Shown: positions 28,677 to 37,940, counted from the first letter of the stretch. The stretch is DNA of 64,000 bases from Ovoidimarina sp963698645 (GCA_963698645.1 CAVORP010000009.1:372001-436000); one strand, 5' to 3'. Program-made: numbers and translations. The notes: a model not told the origin generated them from the letters alone.

Positions 28677-30797
28677 ATGACGAGTGCGATTGTAACAGTT
28701 CCATCTGATCTTGAGATTGGCCCGTTCCAAACGACGGACCCGGCGTATGATTTCTGGAGCGATGCCCATTGCCTTGCCGCGGAGCAGTTGGACTTTGCCA
28801 TCGGAAGCATGATCATGCTGACGGTGTTTTCCGGCGCGCCGGGCTCCGGAAAGTCTACCGTTCTGCGTAAAGTCGTTGACGTCACGCAGGACAAGCGCCT
28901 GATTGGCGCGCTTCCGCATTCCCCGAAGTTGAGCGTCGCGCCCTGCCGCGCCATCCTCGGCGCGTTCGGTGCCGATCCGGGGCAGGCAGACGAACAGCTT
29001 CTGCGCCCGATTCTGGAACGCAGCCTGCTGGCCGCGAAGGCCCAGCATGGACTGCCCACCCTGATCATCGACGACGCGCACCATCTCGACGATGCATCAC
29101 TCGAACGGATCTTCGACCTCGCCGCGCTGGAGCGCGGGCCAGAAGAGGCGCTCTTCAAGATCGTGCTGGTCGGGGATGACGATCTGCTGGAGCGGGTCAA
29201 GCCGATCTCGGCCGAGATCATCGGTCCTTCATTCACCCTCGAACCGATGTCTGAATCCGACACTGCCGACTATGTCCGCCATCGCCTTGCTGCCGCCAAC
29301 TACAAGGCGATGCCGTTCAGCGACGACGCTCTGAAAGCAGTGTTCGAGTTCAGCAAGGGGAATGCCCTGAAGACCAGCATCCTGTGCACCTTCGCGCTCG
29401 CCGAATTCAAGGGCCGAAAGTCAAGCCAGATCAACGCCGGACTGGTGAGGAAATGCTTTGGGCAGGCGCGAGAGGCGCTCCGCGAACCAACGAAAGCCGG
29501 GTCACGCGGCGTTCTCGCGCTGCGGGCCGAGACGGGGCCAATGACGCCGCACAGCGAGACGCCGGCATTGAGTGACCCGGCTGTAAAGGAACCGCGCGCC
29601 GGCGTTACAGCTGACGCTGGGATAACCCCCTCAGGCGCGAACGATCCGGATCATGCAGTGGCCGGCGGCCGGACCCAGAAGTCGACGGCCGATCCTGCAG
29701 CGAAGGATGCGGTTCTCGGGGGCCACGAGCAGGCCGATGCGCGCCCCACATTTCAAAGCAGCCGAACCCGCACGGGCAAGGCGTGGTCGACGCCGTCCGT
29801 CCCCGACGGATCCGAAGCCGGCGATGCCGCGGCGCGCGCTCTTGAAACCGATCTGCGCGAAACGCCCCAACTACCCGCAGCGCAGGCTAAAGCGGGAGAC
29901 TATGACCTTGACGCGATACCGGCCCCGAAAGCGGAATCGGAAAGGCACAAGACAGGCGCAGTAGCGATCTTCTCCGGGCTCGCCGCTGTCGCCTTTGCAG
30001 CCGCGATCTTTGCGACCGGAACTGACTTCCGCGGCGACTCCGGGACCAGTCGTCCCGCATCTCCGGATGCGGCGCTGCCCGAAGCACCGGCATCGGTCGT
30101 CACCGCACCCGTCTTGATCACGGAAGCCGCCGATGCAGATACGGATCCCGTCGCCGAAGCCCCCGAGCCCCGACCGGAGATCGCCACAGATGAGAATGCG
30201 ATACGGCGCATGATCGCACTGGCAAAGGTTCTTGATCCATTTCCCGAGGACCCCGGGGCGCGGTTCCGCAAGGCCGTCACCATTGCCACGCAGAACCCGG
30301 AAGCTGCGGCAGTCGCTTATGCGCTCGCCGCCGAGGCCGACCACCCCCGAGCCGCCTATTTTCTTGGGCAAATGTACGAGATCGGAGAAGGCGTTCCGGT
30401 GGACATGATCCAAGCGCGCGCGTGGTACGACCGCGCCGGCGACCGCATCGACGGCGCACGGGATCGCGCCGCCGACCTGCGCCCCGCAGACGCTGCGTTG
30501 CCGCAACAGGCCCCCCTGCCCCTTTATGCACAGATCACCGCGGACGGCCGATTGGAGGTTGCGTGGACAAGCGCCGAGGGACCGGATCCCCGCGAATACG
30601 TGGTCGAGTTCGCAGATCGCACCGGGAACGTTGTTCACCGTGTCGACAGATTAGTTAGATCGGCGCTTTCGACCGAACTTATCGCAACGGCGCGCTACTG
30701 GCGCGTCGCCGTGCTTCGCGGCCCTGCCTCGGGTTGGGTCCCTATCGAACCCGAGACAACCGGAGCGGTGGATCAGCAGGCAGCGTCGGGGCAGTAG
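28677..30797 (+). CDS. Membrane-anchored AAA ATPase (ExeA-like) with C-terminal Sel1-type repeat
   Basis: 706 residues. The N-terminal AAA domain has Walker A SGAPGSGKST (about 52-61), Walker B LPTLIIDDAHHL (about 127-137) and a sensor-like VLVGDDDLLERV, as in ExeA/GspA and TniB proteins. A long disordered Ala/Pro/Glu-rich linker follows (about 285-425). One transmembrane helix lies at about 427-448 (GAVAIFSGLAAVAFAAAIFATG). The remainder would be periplasmic: an acidic linker, one or two Sel1/TPR-like repeats (AAYFLGQMYEIGEGVPVDMIQARAWYDRAG, near 558), and a C-terminal beta-rich tail. This layout could couple cytoplasmic ATP hydrolysis to envelope assembly. It is in the LuxR operon and convergent with the TAXI gene. 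Confidence 0.85.
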   Translation: MTSAIVTVPSDLEIGPFQTTDPAYDFWSDAHCLAAEQLDFAIGSMIMLTVFSGAPGSGKSTVLRKVVDVTQDKRLIGALPHSPKLSVAPCRAILGAFGADPGQADEQLLRPILERSLLAAKAQHGLPTLIIDDAHHLDDASLERIFDLAALERGPEEALFKIVLVGDDDLLERVKPISAEIIGPSFTLEPMSESDTADYVRHRLAAANYKAMPFSDDALKAVFEFSKGNALKTSILCTFALAEFKGRKSSQINAGLVRKCFGQAREALREPTKAGSRGVLALRAETGPMTPHSETPALSDPAVKEPRAGVTADAGITPSGANDPDHAVAGGRTQKSTADPAAKDAVLGGHEQADARPTFQSSRTRTGKAWSTPSVPDGSEAGDAAARALETDLRETPQLPAAQAKAGDYDLDAIPAPKAESERHKTGAVAIFSGLAAVAFAAAIFATGTDFRGDSGTSRPASPDAALPEAPASVVTAPVLITEAADADTDPVAEAPEPRPEIATDENAIRRMIALAKVLDPFPEDPGARFRKAVTIATQNPEAAAVAYALAAEADHPRAAYFLGQMYEIGEGVPVDMIQARAWYDRAGDRIDGARDRAADLRPADAALPQQAPLPLYAQITADGRLEVAWTSAEGPDPREYVVEFADRTGNVVHRVDRLVRSALSTELIATARYWRVAVLRGPASGWVPIEPETTGAVDQQAASGQ

Positions 30798-30834
30798 CAC
30801 GCCCCTCGCACGCCCCCGGAGCCGACGGCACCGA

Positions 30835-31896
30835 TCAGCACCCTATCGCTGCGCAAATCCGGTCGCGATACGCTTGGTTTGCCTTGCTTTCGAGCGACTC
30901 CACGCTGGCGCTCACGGTGGCTTCCGTCGCGCATTGCAAAGCATAGTTCTCGGACAATCCAGCGTTCACGCAGCTTCCAATATCCCAACCAGGCGGGATA
31001 TCGTTCAGATCCACGCTTCGCCATTTTGGATGACCAACCTCCTGCAACTGCCTGAAATTAGTCAGGATAAGACGAGACAGATCCGACACAGACTTGCAAC
31101 TCAGCCGGTGGTAGTCGTTCTTGGCAGGCGTATACTCATAGGTCATCAGGACCGCCTTGACGGCCACGACCGGAACCGGCTCGGACTGAAACGCATAGGT
31201 TCCCGCCGGAATTTCCGTCGGAATATAGACTGCGCTCAGCGTGGCATCTTCGATCGGCAAAAGATGGAACCGCTCCGGGTCAATCTCCTCAGACAGGAAC
31301 AGCTTGGTCGGCGCACCTGCGACATAGAAGAACGCGTCTATCTCGTCTGCCAGAAGCCGTTCCAACGCGTCGGTGGCGTTGATCGTCGCCCGCTCGGAGG
31401 GCTGCACGCCGGCCAGGTCGAGGACAAGAGAGGCTGTCAGGAATGTCCCGCTGTCCTCCACGCCAACGGCGACGCGGCGACCGTTCAGCTCCGCAAGGCT
31501 CGCCACGTCTCGCTTCGCAAGGATATGGACTTCTTCATTGTAGAGCGGAAAGGCGATGCGTACCCCGAAAATCGCTCGCGCAATCCCTGGGTCGTCCGAC
31601 GCGAATGTCTTGAGATACTCAAGCACGTCACTCTGCACGATGCCGAATTGCGTGTTCGAGCGCTTGCGCACGCCCAGAAAGTTTTCGAGCGAACCGGCGC
31701 TTTCGCGGACCGTATAGGTCAGACCACAGGCACCGGCGACTTCCGCAAGATCGCGTCCGATCTGAATATAGGTCCCGCTTGGCCCCCCGGTCAGAATGTT
31801 TTTCTCAAACTCCTGTGCGTCACCTCGGACCGGCACCGCCACCGCAAGGAAAAGCGCGGCCAATAACGAAAATCGATTGAAAATAATGTTTTGCAT
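30835..31896 (-). CDS. TAXI-family TRAP solute-binding protein, orphan
   Basis: 353 residues from the ATG at 31896, preferred because GGGGGG precedes it and a clean signal peptide follows (MQNIIFNRFSLLAALFLAVAVPV, cleavage near GDAQ). The mature protein shows the TAXI fold: ILTGGPSGTYIQIGRDLAEV, SAGSLENFLGVRKRSNTQFGIVQSDVL, and GVEDSGTFLTASLVLDLAGV. TAXI receptors normally feed glutamate- or dicarboxylate-type ligands to a DctQM-fused TRAP permease, but no permease gene is in the window. It overlaps functionally with no transporter here and is encoded directly after the coiled-coil gene in one operon, so it may serve as a periplasmic sensor or structural part of the envelope system. Confidence 0.88.
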   Translation of the reverse strand: MQNIIFNRFSLLAALFLAVAVPVRGDAQEFEKNILTGGPSGTYIQIGRDLAEVAGACGLTYTVRESAGSLENFLGVRKRSNTQFGIVQSDVLEYLKTFASDDPGIARAIFGVRIAFPLYNEEVHILAKRDVASLAELNGRRVAVGVEDSGTFLTASLVLDLAGVQPSERATINATDALERLLADEIDAFFYVAGAPTKLFLSEEIDPERFHLLPIEDATLSAVYIPTEIPAGTYAFQSEPVPVVAVKAVLMTYEYTPAKNDYHRLSCKSVSDLSRLILTNFRQLQEVGHPKWRSVDLNDIPPGWDIGSCVNAGLSENYALQCATEATVSASVESLESKANQAYRDRICAAIGC

Positions 31897-31927
31897 GGCA
31901 ATTACCCCCCAATTCATGACGTTCAAC

Positions 31928-33100
31928 TCAACAGGTGCCCATCCCCCGTACCAAGGCGACCAATGTCTGACGGTTGACGACGCCGAACACCTTCTTCAGC
32001 GCGTCCACAGGGCAGACCCCAGCCTCCAGCTCCGCAGTCAAGAGTGCAATCTCGGACGCGCCCGCATCGGCAAGTCCCGGTGCCGTCCGAAGAAGCGCCC
32101 GAATGCCCTCGCGCGACATTGCAGGAACGATGCGCCCAACCGCAGCGGGCGCGCTTTCATCAATGGTATCGCTTGCCATGGGAACCGGATTAGAAAGAGC
32201 GACAGGTGTCTCTGCCGCAGCCTCCGGGGCCTCCCCTTGCGCAATCCCTGCAGACACGGACACCGCCGTCGCCGGGGCGCCAGCAAGCTCGTCACCGATC
32301 ATCGAAAGGGCACGCTTGAGCGTCGCGATATCGCCGCGGGCCTTCTCGGCCGTGGCGCGCAGGGCGGTCACCTCGGCGTCAAGCGCCATGATCTCGGCCT
32401 GTCGGGCGGTCTTCGCCTGTTCGAGGTCGATCAGTTGATCCTCGGTCGCCCGAAGGCGTGTTTCGCTAACCCCGAGCGTTTGAGAAAGACGCTCGGCCTC
32501 GGCATGGGCCGCCGCGCGGTCGTCCTGCGCCTCGGCGGCGCTCTCCCGAAGCGCCTCGACCTCGGAGGTGAGCGCGGCCCGCTCCTCTGAAAGGGACGCG
32601 ACCCGGGCCGTGGCGTCCTCAAGTTCCACACTCACATTGGCGAGCTGCGCCTGCGTTTCCGCCATGGTCGAAAGCTCGCTCTTCAGCGCATCAAGTGCCC
32701 GCACTGCGGCCTCAATTTCGGCCGTGTGTTCCGCACGACGACGCTCGAACTCGGCCTGCGCCTCCACGAGATCCGCTGTCTGCCGGGATACGAGCGATGT
32801 CAGTTGTTCGGACCGCTCGTTCAGCTGCAGGTTCTCCTTGGTCCTCGCGGCGACGGAGGTTTCGAGTTCATCGATGCGTCCGCGAAGCGCGCTCGCAGAC
32901 TGTTCGAGTTCCAAGACCAATTCCCGCCGCTGCTGGAGTTCTGCATCCGCCGCTCGAAGCTCCGCCCGGGTTTCGGCAAGCTGCGCGCGCGCAGGCTCCA
33001 ACTGCGCAACGACGTTGTCACGCGCCTCGGAAAGACTGTCCAGTTCCGCAGCAACCGCGCGGGCCTCTTCTGCCTGAGCCGTTTCTTTGGCAAGCTCCGC
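31928..33100 (-). CDS. Coiled-coil periplasmic protein, C-terminal part after in-frame TAG
   Basis: In the same frame as the gene part at 33101-34822 and separated from it only by a TAG codon. It continues the Ala/Glu/Leu heptads without a gap (AELAKETAQAEEARAVAAELDSL). The earliest in-frame start after the stop is the ATG read from 33001. Heptads run to about 32330, then a Pro/Ala-rich linker and a compact C-terminal module (MSREGIRALLRTAPGLADAGASEIALLTAEL, VNRQTLVALVRGMGTC) that may fold as a helical bundle. It probably belongs to one 964-residue protein if the TAG is an error. Confidence 0.65.
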   Translation of the reverse strand, partial: AELAKETAQAEEARAVAAELDSLSEARDNVVAQLEPARAQLAETRAELRAADAELQQRRELVLELEQSASALRGRIDELETSVAARTKENLQLNERSEQLTSLVSRQTADLVEAQAEFERRRAEHTAEIEAAVRALDALKSELSTMAETQAQLANVSVELEDATARVASLSEERAALTSEVEALRESAAEAQDDRAAAHAEAERLSQTLGVSETRLRATEDQLIDLEQAKTARQAEIMALDAEVTALRATAEKARGDIATLKRALSMIGDELAGAPATAVSVSAGIAQGEAPEAAAETPVALSNPVPMASDTIDESAPAAVGRIVPAMSREGIRALLRTAPGLADAGASEIALLTAELEAGVCPVDALKKVFGVVNRQTLVALVRGMGTC

Positions 33101-34822
33101 CTAAATCTCTTTCAGCCCCGCCGCCAGTTCTGACCGAGCGGCCATTTGCGTCTCGATCTCCCGGACAAGGGCATCGCGCTCACTCTGCGCCTGCGCCATA
33201 GCCGCCTGGAAAGCCGCGTGGGCCTCCTGTGCCTCATCGCGGGCTTGTGTTGCGTCGGCAAGTTTTGACTGCATCGCATCCAGTTCAGATTGGACCTGCG
33301 CAAGATCCCGAACCTCCGCAGCACCGTTCTCGAGCTGGGCGTTAAGTGCAGCAAGCGTGTCGTTCGCCGCCCCAACCTCTTTCTGAAGCGCTCTGGCCTC
33401 CTCACTTCGTTTTTCGATGTCACTGGAAAGACGGGCCGATTCCGTTTCCATCATGTCAAGTTCCTGGCGAAGACCGGCAAGCGCGTCCTCCGTCCTGTCG
33501 CGCTCACGTTCTAGTTCGGCCATCGCGGTTTGAACTGCGCTGAAGTCCGCGCGCAGGTCGGGAAGCGCCTCGGCCGCCTCAGTGCGCTCGGCGATCTCGG
33601 CTTCCAACGCGTCACGTGTCTCCTGCAACAAGGAGACCGCTTCCCGAAGCGCCATTTCCTCGGCCCGCTGTGCCGCGACAGCCTCCGCGAGAGCCTCTCG
33701 CTCGGCCCGCACAGCGTTGCGCTGCGTCTCGATATCGATCTTTCCGGCAATCACATCGGCCAGTTCGGTTTGAACCGCATTTAGCTCGGCCCGCGCTTCG
33801 TCGGTCTGTGCTGAGATCTTGCCCGCCTCGGATATCTGATCTTTCAGCGTCTGGAGTTCACCCTCGGCAGTGGTCAGCGCCTTCTTTTGACGGTCCAGGT
33901 TGTTCCGTGTCGTGGCCAACTCGGAAGCGGAAGCCGCGATCGCTGCTCTCACGCTGTCGCGCTCTGCGATCAGCGCTGCCATTTCGCCCTGTGCTGCTTC
34001 TGCGCGGGCCCGCATTGCATCTGCTTCGGCAATTTTGGAGCGAAGGGTTTCAAGCTTCGTCTCTGCTTCGGCGATGTCTGTGCGCACGTCCCGGTCTTGT
34101 GCCGCAAGGGCCTCGATTTCTCCCCGCGTCGCGCCAAGTATTTCGCTAGCCTCGGCGATATTGGCCCGAAGCGCATCAAGCGCGCGCCGCGCTTCTCCGA
34201 TCTGAACCTGAACGCCCTCCAGCGCCGCAGCGTCCCGATCCCTCTGATCGACGAGTGCAGCACGTTCCACCTTTAGCGCCGCCAGAGCGGCGCGATCGCT
34301 TGCCAGATCCGCAGCAACGCGTTCGGCCTCCGCGATTTCCGTTTTCAACGCGGACAAGCGCGCTGATGCGGCGTCCGTCTCGGCCGAAAGCGTTCCCGCA
34401 AGTGCTTCGAGCTCCGAAATGTTGGCTTCCAAAGCTGCCGATGCGTTGGAACGTTGGGCCATTTCCGCCTCAAGCTTCGCGAGTTCCGCGTCAAGCTCTC
34501 GCTTTGTCAGCTCGATTTCAGCGATTAGCAGAAGGCCGCTGCGCTTCGCGTCGCGCATCTCATCCAATTCGCCCGATAGTTCGTCAAGTTCAGCCTGAGC
34601 AGATTTCAGCGCTGCAAGAGCCGTGTCCCGATCCGATTGGGCCACCGTGATCTCGTCCTGAAGCAAGACAAGAATCTGCCGAAGAGAGGCTGCATTTATA
34701 TCGCCGTCAGACGTGTTCGAGGTCGCGCTTTGCGCAAGACCCTCCGACTGGGACAGAAGAAATGCCGTCCCCGTAACAATCGCCACAAGCGGCGCATACA
34801 AGATCCGCGTCCAACCCCTCAT
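33101..34822 (-). CDS. Very long coiled-coil envelope protein, N-terminal part
   Basis: 573 residues before a TAG. The first 31 residues form a signal peptide or membrane anchor (ILYAPLVAIVTGTAFLLSQSEG). Almost all the rest is heptad coiled coil with repeated A-E-L-E-type units and many alanines, comparable in style to EzrA/SMC-like or TolA-like spacers but without a recognised domain. It could span the periplasm and scaffold the secretion or anchoring machinery. The frame continues across the TAG into a further 390 residues. No frameshift is involved, so it is a single point change or a true stop. It heads the operon with the TAXI receptor. Confidence 0.75.
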   Translation of the reverse strand: MRGWTRILYAPLVAIVTGTAFLLSQSEGLAQSATSNTSDGDINAASLRQILVLLQDEITVAQSDRDTALAALKSAQAELDELSGELDEMRDAKRSGLLLIAEIELTKRELDAELAKLEAEMAQRSNASAALEANISELEALAGTLSAETDAASARLSALKTEIAEAERVAADLASDRAALAALKVERAALVDQRDRDAAALEGVQVQIGEARRALDALRANIAEASEILGATRGEIEALAAQDRDVRTDIAEAETKLETLRSKIAEADAMRARAEAAQGEMAALIAERDSVRAAIAASASELATTRNNLDRQKKALTTAEGELQTLKDQISEAGKISAQTDEARAELNAVQTELADVIAGKIDIETQRNAVRAEREALAEAVAAQRAEEMALREAVSLLQETRDALEAEIAERTEAAEALPDLRADFSAVQTAMAELERERDRTEDALAGLRQELDMMETESARLSSDIEKRSEEARALQKEVGAANDTLAALNAQLENGAAEVRDLAQVQSELDAMQSKLADATQARDEAQEAHAAFQAAMAQAQSERDALVREIETQMAARSELAAGLKEI

Positions 34823-34943
34823 AACGCAACCCCCGTAAGATTAATCGCACATTTTGCGAAAAAAGTCGAATCTTTGGGGAAAACGCCCGACAGAACATCA
34901 GGTTCTTCGAATGACCCATTGTCTGGACGTGCCAGACAACACA

Positions 34944-35290
34944 TTACCGAGTCTTAGAGTGCCCTAAGGTGCCGCTAGTTTCCGAGACACCTGCGTCGGT
35001 CAGTTTCTCCTGCCTGATCTCGAAATCAAAGGGCGACAGCATGCCGTTGTTCGTGTGCTTGCGTTTCGGGTTTCTTGGAAGATCTAGATGTCGTCGAACA
35101 GATCGCGCCTTGCGTCCTATCGCGTCGGATAGATCGGACACCGGAAGCGATCCAGTTTCAGAAGCTGGAAGAAGCTTTCTGCGACCGCGGTGTCATGGCA
35201 GTTTCCGCGTCGGATCATGCTGGGTGCCAAGTTGTGTTGGTATAGGTCAGGGTTGCCATCCGCCCAGAGCGTACGCCTCTGAGAACGTCT
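34944..35290 (-). mobile_element. IS3-family transposase (OrfB) C-terminal remnant
   Basis: The minus strand reads RRGNCHDTAVAESFFQLLKLDR and, after frame changes, NPKRKHTNNGMLSPFDFEIRQEKL, both typical of the DDE integrase C-terminus of IS3-family OrfB. Stops and shifts show it is dead. It sits at the right-hand boundary of the secretion locus. Confidence 0.75.
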
Positions 35291-35479
35291 TTTTTCGGCA
35301 GCGCATTTCCCGCCATCAAAGTTGTCCTACCAAGGAATGGACGCAACCCAGTTGCTCCACCAAAAAACTGCTACCGCTGCGAGTATCTGTTGGTAAGAAA
35401 AACGATTGTTCAACCGCCGGAGTGGTATCGGCAGGCAAATTCGAAATGGTCGCCTGCTGGACAGTCACAATGCCCCTCA

Positions 35480-35620
35480 TTCTGCGCAGAGATCGCGCTC
35501 GCGCAGCAAGTCCTCGACGTTCCGGATCGAAAGCGGAAAACGGACATACATCATCACCGCAAGGCGGATGATCTCGGGGCCGGTTCGGAAACCACGGAAC
35601 AGGTTCCGGCCATATCAGGA
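35480..35620 (-). mobile_element. IS6-family transposase N-terminal remnant
   Basis: The minus strand encodes GRNLFRGFRTGPEIIRLAVMM, then YVRFPLSIRNVEDLLRER before a stop, matching the N-terminus of the IS6-type transposase seen in the remnants at 13.6 and 16.6 kb. Orientation is the same as in both of those. Confidence 0.7.
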
Positions 35621-35728
35621 TGCTATACGGCCCCCGCCGCACTCAAGGTCGCCACCTTGCCACCTCCGAAATCCCAGTTTCAAAGCCTATGCGACTGGTT
35701 CATGCCTTTCCCAAAGGCATCTGCCGGA

Positions 35729-36832
35729 TCAGGAGTAAGTTGCAACGGGCTCTCCCAAGACATCATAGATCGGCTCTATTCCCAGGCCGGGACGGTCCGG
35801 CGCTGTCATTCGGCCATGGGTCCGCTTGGGTGCTCCTGTCGCAATATCGACACTCCCATAGCTGTTGAAATCGGTCGCCGAGAATGTGAACTCAGCTGGG
35901 GTTGATCGGGCGAGATGCGCAATTGTCGCCGTTGTGATATCGCCACCCCAAGTGTCTTCGATGGTCATGGGCAGACCATGTTGAATGCAAAGGTCGCGCA
36001 TCAGCTTTGCCTTGGTCAGACCTCCGACCTTCGATATCTTGAGATTGATCACGTCCATGGCGTCTTCTGCGATACCTCTGACAAGCATGTTGGGCCCGTC
36101 GATCACCTCGTCGAGAACAAAGGGCAGGCCAGTTCGGCGTCGGATCGACAGGCATTCCTCATAGGTGAGGCAGGGTTGCTCGATATATACGTCGAGCGAC
36201 GATACCGCGCTGATGACACGGGCTGCCTCGTGCCGTGTCCATCCGGTATTCGCATCGGCGACAAGAAGATCTGAGGGTTTGAGCACGTCGCGGGTCGCAT
36301 GGATCCGGGCGATATCATCGTTTGCGTCGCCACCGACCTTGAGCTGGAACTTGGTGTATCCTTCGGCGGCGTAGCCTTCGATCTTGCGGGCCATGATCTC
36401 CGGCGCTTCCTGGCTGATGGCGCGGTACAGCACAACATCATCCTGCGCCGCGCCGCCCAGTAGGGTATAGACAGGCTGGTTCGTCGCCTTGCCCAGTATG
36501 TCCCAACACGCGATGTCAATCGGGGCTTTCGCATAGGGGTGCCCGCGCAGTGCCGCATCCATCACGCGGTTGATCTCGCCAATGTTCAGAGGATCTTTTC
36601 CGATCAGCTGTGGGGCGAGTTCCTGAAGTCCCGCTCGGACGCCCAGAGCAAAGGACGGAAGATATGCCGACCCCAGAGGGCAGCATTCGGCGTGGCCCCG
36701 CAACCCCTCATCAGTGACGATCTCGACCACAGTACTGTCGAAGACCTCAACGAAATTCCCGTTGGACCAACTGTAACGCCCCTCCTTGAGAGGCAGATCC
36801 ACCTGAAAGACGTTGATGCCAGAAATCTTCAT
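35729..36832 (-). CDS. Enolase-superfamily (mandelate racemase/muconate lactonizing) enzyme
   Basis: 367 residues from ATG 36832 (AAGGAACGGATCA upstream). The capping domain starts MKISGINVFQVDLPLKEGRY. The TIM barrel has the KxK-type site FQLKVGGD, metal-binding VADANTGW, YIEQPC and LDEVIDG, then NLKISKVGG on the opposite face. The pattern is that of the MLE subgroup, which includes 4-hydroxyproline-betaine 2-epimerase and cis-3-hydroxyproline dehydratase. Epimerisation or dehydration of an amino-acid-like substrate is therefore likely. It is the last gene of the operon that starts with the amino-acid ABC binding protein at 42694 and lies next to a DapA-like gene, in keeping with hydroxyproline-type pathways. 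Confidence 0.85.
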   Translation of the reverse strand: MKISGINVFQVDLPLKEGRYSWSNGNFVEVFDSTVVEIVTDEGLRGHAECCPLGSAYLPSFALGVRAGLQELAPQLIGKDPLNIGEINRVMDAALRGHPYAKAPIDIACWDILGKATNQPVYTLLGGAAQDDVVLYRAISQEAPEIMARKIEGYAAEGYTKFQLKVGGDANDDIARIHATRDVLKPSDLLVADANTGWTRHEAARVISAVSSLDVYIEQPCLTYEECLSIRRRTGLPFVLDEVIDGPNMLVRGIAEDAMDVINLKISKVGGLTKAKLMRDLCIQHGLPMTIEDTWGGDITTATIAHLARSTPAEFTFSATDFNSYGSVDIATGAPKRTHGRMTAPDRPGLGIEPIYDVLGEPVATYS

Positions 36833-36977
36833 TGATCCGTTCCTTTGCATTGGTTTGGCACGCGAATTGTCCTCGTTTCGATCTGTACTTCTGAGCCCCT
36901 TGCCACGACGTCCGATCGTCCTCGGGACCTGGGTCGGCACTTCGGCAAAGCCCGCCCATTTTGCAGAAAACTCTTAA

Positions 36978-37940
36978 TCACCCGCGCGAATGCCGGACCT
37001 CGCGATTGTTCGACCAGTCGCGATACCATGCGCGGAAAAGGGAATATTGCTCCTCGGCATAGCGCCTTTGCGCGCCTGAAAGACTATCGGTCTCGTTGAA
37101 ATGAAGCGCGTATTCCGGTTTGCCGTTCAAGGTCATGAGGTGCTTGTAATACAGGACAAGGTCGGGCCCCTCATCAAAGCTCGAGAGTACGCCAAGCGCC
37201 TTCTCGAGTGTCCCGGCATCCTCGCGCGCCTGGGCATCGCCTTCTGCCGCCATCCGGCAGAACTCCATCAGCTGCAGAACTTCTTGAGGCAGCACATTTC
37301 CGATCCCCGTGATCGCGCCCTTGGCGCCGCAATTCACAAAACCATGGAATACCGCCGTGTCGACGCCAACCATCAAGGTAATCGCGTCATCCCGTGACGT
37401 GATGTGCTCCGCAGCGTATCGCAGGTCGGCCTCGCCGCCGAATTCCTTGAAACCCACCAGGTTGGAATGCTCGGCGCGCAGGGAGAAGAACAAATCCGCG
37501 CGCGTGGCAAACCCGTAATAGGGACTGTTGTAGATCACTGCCGGAAGGTCCGGCGCAGCAGACAATATCGCCTTGAAGTGATGCCGCTGCGCGTCGGCAG
37601 AGCTGCCGCGCGACAAGACGCGCGGAATGACCATCAGGCCCTTTGCCCCCACCTCCGCCGCGTGGGCCGCATGCGCAGCCGCCGCACGCGTGTTCATTGC
37701 GCCTGTTCCGGCGACGACCGGGATCCCGGCTCGTGCGAGCCGTGCAACACCTTCCATCCGCTGTTCATCCGTCAACAGCGGCCAGTCGCCCATCGAGCCG
37801 CAATAGACCACTGCCGACATACCGGCCGCGATCAGCTCATGCGCCTCGCGTTCTAGCGCGTCGTAATCCGGACGTCGCTCCGCAGTGCACGGCGTCATAA
37901 GAGCCGGCATCAAGCCCTTGAAGATGCTTGAATCCATCAA
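36978..37940 (-). CDS. DapA-family lyase/aldolase (1)
   Basis: 320 residues of the dihydrodipicolinate synthase/N-acetylneuraminate lyase TIM-barrel family. Schiff-base lysine in LVGFKEFGG and the tyrosine motif in VIYNSPYYG are visible. The GTTGE loop is changed to GSMGDW, which argues against true DapA and for a catabolic pyruvate-type lyase or deaminase. With an enolase-superfamily gene downstream, conversion of a hydroxyproline-derived pyrroline carboxylate is one possibility. Same operon as the ABC transporter, GST and SDR. Confidence 0.87.
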   Translation of the reverse strand: MMDSSIFKGLMPALMTPCTAERRPDYDALEREAHELIAAGMSAVVYCGSMGDWPLLTDEQRMEGVARLARAGIPVVAGTGAMNTRAAAAHAAHAAEVGAKGLMVIPRVLSRGSSADAQRHHFKAILSAAPDLPAVIYNSPYYGFATRADLFFSLRAEHSNLVGFKEFGGEADLRYAAEHITSRDDAITLMVGVDTAVFHGFVNCGAKGAITGIGNVLPQEVLQLMEFCRMAAEGDAQAREDAGTLEKALGVLSSFDEGPDLVLYYKHLMTLNGKPEYALHFNETDSLSGAQRRYAEEQYSLFRAWYRDWSNNREVRHSRG

